Part shown: piece after piece, positions 55,901 through 64,000 of the stretch
Layout: every line of letters begins with the position of its first letter
Numbering within the stretch: position 1 is the stretch's first letter
Notes under the pieces: generated by a model
The model's database searches: none
What the model saw: the letters and a program-made list of their open reading frames with translations, nothing else
Told to the model about the DNA's origin: nothing
DNA from: Myrica gale
Taxonomy: Eukaryota > Streptophyta > Magnoliopsida > Fagales > Myricaceae
Direction of reading: 5' to 3'
Length of the DNA: 64,000 nucleotides
NCBI GenBank assembly: GCA_963930655.1
Contig: OZ005608.1
Coordinates: forward strand, 15,624,001 to 15,688,000
Made by a program: the position numbers and the translations under genes

Positions 55901-58900
55901 CTTTATCCATGTTGGAAGCAGAAACATACATTTATCCGCACATCTACCTGACTAAGGATTTTTGGTGATCAAAATGCACAAAACTTCCTACCTAAGTTGA
56001 CAAATTTCATATGTAATTATGCAGGAAGTATTGAAAAAAGTGTAGAAAGAACTTACTTTCTTACTTGCCCTTGTTGCATCAATTGTCCAGTATGGTTCTT
56101 CATTCTTTCGAACGTAGGACATGGAAAACTGACAACCTTGCTACCATTATGTACAGGAGGGACAGCAGAACAAGAAAAAGCCTCGTTAGAGGGAAATTGT
56201 TTGTTATCAACCGAAAGCGAGCTAGCTTCAGATTCCTCTTCTCGAGCTATTGAGCTTGGATGCCTAATGAGAACACTGCCATGTCCTATCTCAACAGAAA
56301 CCATTGGCGTTTCACTCTCAAAAAGCAGATCCTCCTCAGAAGATCCAGAGAAATAAGAAGACTGTTGTTCATGCAAGATGGTATATAGATCTTTTGTAAG
56401 CTTCTCAACTGGAGATTGCTTTGGACGATTAACACAAGTCCTCTTCCTTGAAGGCACTGTCGTATCCCACACGATTGACTGAGCTGGACCTGGAAGGAGA
56501 TGAAACGTATTGCATATACAGTCAGAATTGCTCAGATATTGTGAGATAGCATGAAACTTTGACATAGGGAATGGAAAGATGAAAAATAACCCTCTATCAG
56601 ATAACAAAAAAAGGTGGGGGGGGGGGTAACTATAAAAAAACAGAGCTGAAAAAACTGGGTCAGTGGTTGAAGCTCACTCTATTCTCTGATAAAGATGTAC
56701 TGCCAAGGAAAGAACGTAGATCCTACTCATGAATACCTCAAACAAAAATGTGAAACGTTCATTGAGAACTGAGAGTTACAACTAGGACCTTTGTCCAAGG
56801 CAAATCAATGACGTCCAATCACTTCTAGGCTGCATTTAGATAAAAGAGTGAATAAAATCTTACAAATGGAGTAAAAACTATCTTGCTAAGGCGTTTACCA
56901 ATATGATGTTTTCCTGAGAATTACAATCATGACTATTTTGTCAGTTAGATGAATGCACTGTGCAAGATGAATGTGTTGTTCATGGCAGCTCGAGCCCATA
57001 ATTACACATTGTGAAAAATGAAAGGAATGCACCCCCTTTCTTTCTTTTTTCTTTTTTTCTTTCTGAAATTTGAATAACAGTATGCTAAATATGGGAAATC
57101 GTTCTAAACTTAAAATTGGCCTACTCATCAAAGAAATTTCCTATGAGAACAGGAGTAGTTATTTTGCTGCAAGCTAACTACCGTTAGTATCTTGTTCTCT
57201 GCTTTTTCCTCTTTTGTTTGGAACCATTTTATCCATAATAAGAAACCTAACTATTTCATTGACTTCAAAATATGGTCAAATTTGACATCATTGCCCTGTG
57301 ATGACAAAAAGGACTCCCGGTCGTGCAAGAATGGGGGCGAGAAGGGGTATTTTATCCCTAAAGACTACTAGTTGTAATGAACATCCAACCTGTCAAATCG
57401 CTTGCATCTGCACTGCCAAATTGTGCACAGCTCTCGGAGTTAGATATGGCCGATCCAGAACTTGATCTATTACTTGTATCTTCATCCATAACCCTCCGAA
57501 AGCCCTGGTTGTAATCTGGTGCACCACCGTCAACCACCAGATTATCACTGTTCTGCTTTCTTTTGAGCAGTTTCACTTCTTTGTTCTTATTTATTGACAT
57601 ACTCTTCACTCTGGAAACCCTGTGATCCTCATACTCATCAGGATCTGCCCGAGCATGTAGAGGGGTATAATTTGCAAGTGTTCCTTTTGTCCTCCACCGA
57701 GAACCACATGCATTGCACAATACTGGCTTCTCAGGAGGCCCGTTGCGCCAGAGAGGAGTACCTGTTGCAATCCTTAATTGTCAGCAGTCAACACACAATA
57801 AATGACTCTTTCCAGAAGAGAGATATAATACAGATTGCATAGCTAACCATTGAGCAATTAATCCTCAAAAACTTCCAAAATAATCCAATTCCAGTTATCA
57901 AATTAACATGAGAAGAACTGCATCACTGCTGTATTAAAAGATGATAAGCTTAGAAGATGAAAAATGTACATTCGTGCTTAGAAGATGAAAAATGTACATT
58001 CGTGCCACGAATTAGGACACATTTTGACATATCTGAACGACAAAGATTAAGCATTTTAACCAAATGTACCAGGAAAGAGCAGCACAAATGGAAGCAATGC
58101 TCGTTAGATAGCATTGTTTTCAACTATATCACTTGAAGCCGAATAGAATGATTTAAGTGCAGCCCGTGACACAATGGAACTAACAACTTCTAGACTATGG
58201 AGACTGCAATAAAGATTCCCAAACTGTCAAATTAGAACATAGCTCATGTCTAGCCGGTCAACAAAATATATAATTGTCTTTAAGCATAAGCTCAAACCAG
58301 GGATGAAAGTTGTTTTGAGCGCAGAGCAAAGAGTTGCCAATCACTTCTTAACTAATTCTGGAAAGGACAAAAGTGCAAGGCAGTTATGAGGAAAACAGAT
58401 GCACTCAGGAATGAGTGGGATAAATGGATGAATAGGACGAATGGAGGTGAGAACCTCAGCATGGACATCCTACTTGCAATTACCTCTTTCTGGCAGGTAG
58501 AGGATTCAGATAATTAGTCCATATTTCTTCATTTCTGTTTACATCCTACTTGCAATTACCTCTTTCTGGCAGGTAGAGGATTCAGATAATTAGTCCATAT
58601 TTCTTCATTTCTGTTTAAAAAGAAGAAGAAGAAGAAGAAGAAGAAGAAGAAGAAGAAGAAGATAGTTTTCGTTCTATACTTCAAATGCAAACTCAGGTTG
58701 CTGCTCCACCCAATTTCATCGAGGACCATTGCTGACTAGTATAATTCTCTTAATGGAGCAAGAATGATGGCACGGAGTGCATAAGAAAAATATTAGATGG
58801 ACTAGACAAGGGGATGGTAGTTCATTTTTGACAGAGGTGGGGAACTCTAACCCACTAACAAATGACCGAGACAAGGTTCACTAATTGCGTTCCATGCAAA

Positions 58901-60263
58901 ATCCAAATGAATTGGCATCGCTCTTGAGCTTTCCCCTCCAAAAGCACCATTTCTTAGTCAGTACAAGAAGTAATTCCCCAATCACTTAGGCAGTTTTGAA
59001 TCTTCAAGTCATTCATGTCTTTGACATTAAGCTCAAACAATTGAGAGCACATCTTAGAGGTTAGCAACCATGGTACTGGGAAGAAGCTCTTGTTCTCCTC
59101 GCACTACTGCTATCCAGCAGACTCACAAGCGAGAGGGATACTAGCAGCACTAACTCCAGATGATCAAGTTTTGAACTTTGTTCAGCAGACTTCAGCAAAT
59201 GAACTTGTGGTTAAGTGTGGAAGACTCTTTTGAAGAAAGAAGTTTTGATGTGTACACCAAAGGAATGCAGTAGGTGCCCAGTTTTGAAGATGCAAACAAA
59301 CTCTGTTCAAATGATAATGGAACACTTCGATGGACTTCAACATTCAGAACTGACTTCAGAGTCCACCACAACGCAGATGAACCTTGTCAGGAATTGAATT
59401 GAACAGCTTCAGTGCTCAAGTGTCAGAGGAATTTGTGAGCAATAAAATTGAAAATGGGAGTTGGACAGAAAGCTCTTATTGACAAAGCATTAGTAAATTT
59501 TTTCTTTTCGGTAAGTAATAAAAAATTTAAACAAATAACGGAGTAGTTTTTGTTAGAAATGGTTCTCATTTAGACCATAAGACTCAGGAGTAAGCATAAC
59601 CAATGAAGTCTGAAAGAATGGTAGCACACACACTACCATTGACAGAGTAAGAAGAGGTTCATAGAAATATACGAAAGAGACATATCTTGGATATAGTCTA
59701 AAACATACGGGAACGAAACGCAGGTATCAAAAAGAATAACATTTCTGCGATTGAATCCCTCAGTTAGCAAACAGTTTGAATTGGTATTCTGGTTCACAAA
59801 CACCTCGAGATCAATGAAAAAGTAAAACGAATGACGTCTACAGACTTTAATTAACCCCTTCAAACTCAATTTTGAACAGGTGAACTAGTTTGAAACTTCA
59901 ACGATAGTCAAAGTAGACAAACACTGACAAAGAGAAGAATATAAGGGATAAGGAAGTAATCGAAGAAGAAAAATAAGAATCAATGAATAAACTCAAACCC
60001 AAACCACTAAAGGTATTCAAGGACACAAGCACACTAGTCCCTCTGGATTAGGCAAACTGCACAAAACATATGAGCAATACAAACTCTAATTTCATGACAG
60101 AATAATTTATTTACGCATCAACTCATTTGGACAATACTTATTAGAAAATAAAAAAACAATGAAGAGACCTGTTTTCCTTGTATGTTCAAAATTAACCCAA
60201 AAACTGGAGAAACAAGAACTCACTTGTAACTCCACAGTGAAAGCAAGGCCCTTGCTTGCCCAT
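52983..60263 (-). CDS. GATA26: GATA transcription factor 26/27-like, eight exons
   Basis: On the - strand, coding exons 60263-60224, 57761-57390, 56489-56057, 55699-55627, 55303-55200, 54814-54628, 54524-54413 and 53290-52983 join in frame across GT...AG introns to 542 residues plus stop. [10 protein letters not shown] starts a GATA zinc finger of plant type CX2CX18CX2C (C7, C10, C29, C32) with TPLWRNGP and the basic tail [18 protein letters not shown]; intron 1 splits the finger within the Ser of TST. Next are a KLLKRK basic stretch, a Ser-rich region and [14 protein letters not shown]. Exons 5-6 ([30 protein letters not shown]) fit an ASXH/DEUBAD-like domain, known in GATA26/27 proteins. 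The C-terminus is rich in [12 protein letters not shown] and STSSSS. The nuclear product should bind GATA motifs. All frames are intact. Confidence 0.93.
57950..58005. repeat. Tandem duplication, 28-bp unit, in GATA intron 1
   Basis: TTAGAAGATGAAAAATGTAC and the next eight bases occur twice, at 57950-57977 and 57978-58005, identical. Confidence 0.95.
58466..58617. repeat. Perfect tandem duplication, 76-bp unit, in GATA intron 1
   Basis: 58466-58541 and 58542-58617 are identical from CATCCTACTTGCAATTACCT to the TTTCTGTTTA end. Identity implies a very recent event. Confidence 0.95.
58618..58662. repeat. (AAG)n microsatellite in GATA intron 1
   Basis: About 14 uninterrupted GAA units directly follow the 76-bp duplication. 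Confidence 0.95.
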
Positions 60264-60842
60264 GTCTCTCTCTTTTCCTCAAGTTAAAGGAAGTTAAAAA
60301 AAAAACAAAATATTCAGCCGGGAAAAAAAATACTAAATAGAGGAAAAAGAAACCAGAAAACCAAATTTATTGATAAATAGTGAAAATTTGGGGGAAAAAC
60401 TCTAAAACTAAAATTGTTCTCTTCAGGCTTTGTACGTTATCAAACTACTGGGTATGAAGAGCTTTTCTGCGACAGACCCACAAAGAGCGTTGGGCACAGG
60501 AAAGCAATTAAGCAAAAGCCAAGAGACCCAGAAGAGTTCTATGTCTTATTGTCCAACAGAACCACAGAGAACAGCCAAAAATCAACAAGCAACGAAACGA
60601 TTGAGATGGGTATTTCAGCTAAGAAGCTGCACAATCTAAGGGAAACGAAAGACCATTGGAGGAATCTCATAAATGTTTCTGGGAAAAGGAAGGCGAAATG
60701 GGGAGAGAGGTGTGTGAGACCTCTTCTTTGTTGTATTGTATATGAAGTAAATGTTCAGCTTTTGTTTTACTTTATTTTGATGTTATTGAAATGTTTATTT
60801 CTCCACCATTTTTATTTGGCGAAGAAAGTTGTGATAGGTTAT
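60264..60842 (-). other. 5' leader and proximal promoter region of the GATA gene
   Basis: Upstream of the ATG at 60263 the sequence is CT/GA-rich, as in many plant leaders. A + strand frame (60414-60887) runs through it but looks fortuitous. The transcript start cannot be placed. Confidence 0.45.
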
Positions 60843-60955
60843 GTTTATGTTGTAAAATTTTTGATATTGGGTTTAGTGAAAAAGTGAAGAGAGGTAATTT
60901 TTTATATTTTTTTTATTAGAAAGAGATTTATATTGTAGTATTTTATTGTGAGTTG
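60843..60955. mobile_element. Diverged relative of the MITE at 18314-18580
   Basis: Shares TTATGTTGTAAAATTTTTG, GGGTTTAGTGAAAAAGTGAA, GAGAGGTAATTTTTTATA and GTATTTTATTG in order with the MITE middle, but the long inverted arms are not visible. It lies about 580 bp upstream of the GATA start codon. Confidence 0.6.
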
Positions 60956-61561
60956 GTGAAATATTTTATGAATTTTTTAGTGCAAATGCACCCTATTTTA
61001 CTTAACCCGCGCAAATGGGAGTGAGTGAAGAGGAATATTATTATTTTTATATCCTGTTGACTATGGACCTTTCCTTTCGCCTCTGTTCATAAACTTCCAA
61101 AACCCTATTAACTTTTTCTGTCAAAAAAAACCCACAAAAACTCAGCACCAAAACAAAAGCCACAAATATGCACCTTATACCCCCCCAAAATACAACTAGA
61201 AACCCTTTAAATTGTATTGGTTAACAATATTTTTAAAAATAATGAAAAAGAAAAACTATAGCTAAAAAACAAGAAGAAAACAAAGGGAAAGAAACAAAAT
61301 TAGCTTGTTTGCTTCCTTTTTATCTACCCACTTCTTCTTATTTTTCTTTTTCTTTTTCCTTTAGGTAGAATTTTTGTTTATTTATGCCGTGTTGTATGTG
61401 AGGACATGACGTTGAAAAATATTTAGTGGGTCTTTCTCAAAAGAATAAAGCCTAAAGTCACCGTCCGTCCGCGTGACCATTGGCCTATTCAATCCAATTA
61501 CTCACGGTTGATTCTCCCAAACATATGCACAGAGAGAGAAAAGGTCCCACCAGTTAACATA
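60956..61561. other. Interval without a supported gene
   Basis: A/T-rich with A and C runs. Nothing recognisable. Confidence 0.55.
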
Positions 61562-62954
61562 GTTTTCCTTAGGGCTCCACAATGCCACCGGAAAATTTTG
61601 GTGGCACCGGAACTGACACCGGGACTGGGTTCTCGAATTTTGCTCTTAACGGTGCCGGTGTAGGTTTAACTTTTTGAAAAAACCGGCGGTTCCCGATTTA
61701 ACCGGCACCGGGTTTCCCGGTGGAGGTTAAACCGAGATTTTTTTTATTATTATTTAAGTTTTTTAGTTTTTTATTTTTTTTAGTTTAGTTTATACTCAAT
61801 AGTTTAAACTTTAGTTTCACCTCAAGACGTAGTATTCTAGAAGTATGACAAGGTCTACTCAATAGTTTAGTTTCACCTAAATATTTGAGATTTGTTGTTG
61901 GTTTTGTCTAATCATATACTTACATTCAAGTTACCAAGAAGCTTGCTAGGTGAATGAACTAATTATTTAGAATTTTGGTAGCAAAATTACAAATTTATTG
62001 TATTTGGAAATGTCTATATGAAGGCATTGAAATCATAATTAAAGAGTTTAATGTCAAACTTTGTTACGTACATCGCATAATATAAGTCAAGAGGTCGAGT
62101 TTTTATGAAATTTTAACTAATTGTTTAAATTTATAATTTATAAAATTGACAAATCAATATTAAATTTATACCATGCTTGCAAAATTAGTCACTCAATTAC
62201 ATTTAGTTCAAATTTCTAATACATTTTAGTTCAAAAATTCAGACAGAGTCATCATGTTTGACCAGCGTTTGACAAGCGCTCGAGCCCCCTTTGAAAAATT
62301 TCAGACAAAGTCATCACGTTTGACTAGCATTAGACAAGCGTTCGAGCGCTCAGTGCAAATTTCAGACAGAAACATAAGCGCTCGACGAGCGTTTGACCCG
62401 CGCTCGAGCGCCTTAAAAAATTGCTGAATTTTTTTATTTTCCTTGTGAAACCAAGGGAAACTCTATTAGGTTTTGAACATGTTTTAAAATTGTTATTGAT
62501 TTGTTAATTAGAGGGAAAACACATATTCTCCCCTCTAAGTGTTGTTAGGGTCTAAACTGGATTTTTCAAAAGATAATAGCTTCTACTTACAGTAACGTCT
62601 CTATTACTTTGAACTTTAAATTCTCATCTTATCTTTTAAGATGATCTTTAATTTTATTGATTTTGGAATTTGGATTTCATTAGTTTAGATTTTATTGATA
62701 TGTGATTAATGGACCAAAATAAAAAAGAAAAAAATACATTGGATCAAGTGTGTAAAATGTTAAAAAAATAGCTCAATATTAATGTAGGATAACCGGAAAC
62801 AACCACTGCTAAACCGTCATCGCTAAGGGCCGGTTTTTGTCCTTAATGGTGTAGGTGTAGGTGACAATTTTTTCAAAACCGGCCTACCCGGTGTAAGTGC
62901 CGGTTTTAGCCAAAACCGACACCTACACCGAAGTTGTGCAGCCCTAATTTTCCT
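61562..62954. mobile_element. hAT-like non-autonomous element
   Basis: Element 61570-62946 has ends TAGGGCTCCACAATG and CTTCGGTG-type sequence complementary as TAGGGCT-CACAA at the right, flanked by GTTTTCCT (61562-61569) and ATTTTCCT (62947-62954), an 8-bp duplication with one mismatch. 8-bp duplications and TAGGG ends fit hAT. Both ends are rich in subterminal ACCGG/CCGGT repeats, also hAT-like. No transposase; an LTR fragment occupies the middle. Confidence 0.8.
62180..62590 (+). mobile_element. LTR 3' fragment inside the hAT-like element
   Basis: Three 60-65-bp units with CAGACA-AGTCATCA-GTTTGACNAGC and AGCGCTCGAGC (62245-62420), followed by a tail CTCCCCTCTAAGTGTTGTTA at 62530, which matches the - strand LTR tail at 43676. 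Copia-like LTR by inference. Confidence 0.6.
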
Positions 62955-64000
62955 CCTTCCTTCAATTTAGGTTTATGGCCGCTTAATAAGGCAGTAACTG
63001 ACTTAATTTGGGGGATTGTTTTTATTATATCTTAGGGAAAAGGAAAAAAAAAATCCCAAAGCAACATGGAAGGCAGATTTTAAGATATTATTATTATTTC
63101 TTTCTCTGATCTGGCTACAACTCTTCTGCAGAACTAATAAAAATCAAAAGACAATCCCTAGTACATAGTGGGCCAGGGCATCCCATTTGGTGGCATGTGG
63201 TAGTTATCTTCCTTCTTCTTTTTTCTGGGTTTTCTTTTTGCCCTTTTGAATCTGCCCACCTTGTGCCCGCCCACCACCACAGGGGTCATTTCTGGTTGAG
63301 AGATTGATTATATGCATCAAAAATCTAATCTGATATACAGCTCGTGAAACTCAATCCAAATCAAGCGGCTGATAATACTTATCAATCCCCTTTATGCCCT
63401 CAAAAACGAAGAAAAAAAAAGGTCAATATCCTAATACGTCATGGCAAGCAACGTGGCTCATATTATTATGGTATTTTAATATATTGCCCTCATTGGTTGC
63501 TCTGTTGTTGTTTCTGATACATTATAGTCTGCTGGCGCACCACATAAACATTTGTTTTCTGACTAAAATCGTGCCTCAAGAAAAAAAAAGAAGAAGAAGA
63601 AGAGAGAGACTGAAATCATGCTTTTTTGACAATTAATTACCACCCTCCCTTTCGGCCGTTCTTTTACTCTCCGCGTGTCATTACAATAGATATCTGATAG
63701 ATAACAAACATTAATATTTTGGACCTAATTGGGCTCTGATGCAGATTCTTCCTCCCGTAATGTAGGGTTTCCGGGTCATTATCAATGGTCCGGATTTATT
63801 CAACCTACCACGTTGATGGCCAGCACACCGTTGATGGCCAGGAAATAGAAGGATAATTTGTTAATTTGACTACGGAAATAAATAAAGGTTGGAAAGATTA
63901 TAGTCAGACTCATCTGGTGGGTCTGGGTGAAAGCTACCCCAACTGCGGATCCAATGTGGGTATGATTGGTTGTGCCCGCCATGTGCTACGGCTAAGATAG
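62955..64000. other. Right-hand interval, no gene seen
   Basis: Contains an A-run followed by (AAG)n at 63573-63603 and a short duplication CCGTTGATGGCCAG/CACGTTGATGGCCAG at 63810-63841. No coding similarity in either strand. Confidence 0.55.

Larger units (their letters stand above)
57762..60223 (-). other. Intron 1 of the GATA gene (2.46 kb) with local duplications
   Basis: Lies between the first 40 coding bases and exon 2. It contains a 28-bp tandem duplication, a 76-bp tandem duplication and a GAA microsatellite. Short frames inside (for example 59215-59397) have no similarity. Long first introns often carry regulatory elements; none is identified here. Confidence 0.75.

Noticed and set aside
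60414-60887. 157-codon + strand frame upstream of the GATA gene
   Set aside because: No recognisable similarity. It overlaps the probable 5' leader of the - strand GATA gene and runs into a MITE remnant, and its C-terminus is simply T-rich hydrophobic sequence.
1-64000. CRISPR arrays, bacterial operons or organelle DNA
   Set aside because: No regular spacer arrays or prokaryotic gene layout; introns, LTRs and MITEs show plant nuclear DNA.

Overview
The window is plant nuclear DNA, most likely from a eudicot. It is AT-rich and intron-containing, and dominated by LTR retrotransposons (many with an initiator-Met-tRNA primer site or precise 5-bp target duplications), MITEs, a PIF/Harbinger transposon and a hAT-like element. 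The species cannot be named from the sequence. Only two host genes look intact: a 429-residue acidic protein of unknown function on the + strand (35398-36687) and an eight-exon GATA26/27-type transcription factor on the - strand (52983-60263), for which every exon joins in frame to give 542 residues.

Layout. 1-9469 is a nest of Ty3/gypsy elements of one family. A gag copy on the - strand (A) is interrupted by a second - strand copy (B, 1-2399) and by a third, + strand copy (C, 2458-9204). C is flanked by a 5-bp duplication (CTTCT), but its left end carries an inverted LTR, so both outer ends are the same (U5) end of the LTR. 9469-16097 is a tail-to-tail pair of two long, divergent LTRs. 16098-22830 holds two MITEs, duplicated blocks, an LRR receptor-kinase fragment and retroelement debris. 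22831-25680 is a decayed Ty1/copia pol on the - strand. 27444-35024 is a nearly complete PIF/Harbinger element with terminal inverted repeats, a Myb/SANT-like ORF1 and a three-exon transposase broken by one stop codon; a 170-bp MITE at 42461 is a deletion relative of it. It ends about 370 bp upstream of the acidic-protein gene.

38535-42255 is a 3.7-kb solo LTR with a CTATT duplication. 44284-45404 and 46384-47533 are two solo LTRs of another family, each with its own perfect 5-bp duplication. 48542-49958 is one inverted-repeat element nested around another. 49959-52740 is unassigned intergenic DNA. The GATA gene fills 52.98-60.26 kb. 61570-62946 is a hAT-like non-autonomous element containing an LTR fragment. 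The rest to 64000 shows no gene.

The observations most worth following are the inverted-LTR retrotransposon with an intact target duplication, the second inverted LTR pair, the PIF/Harbinger element with its MITE derivative, and short motifs (TTGGCCGAA, TGGGCY, a roughly 50-bp minisatellite, GTCGAC/CTCGAG cores) repeated inside divergent LTRs.
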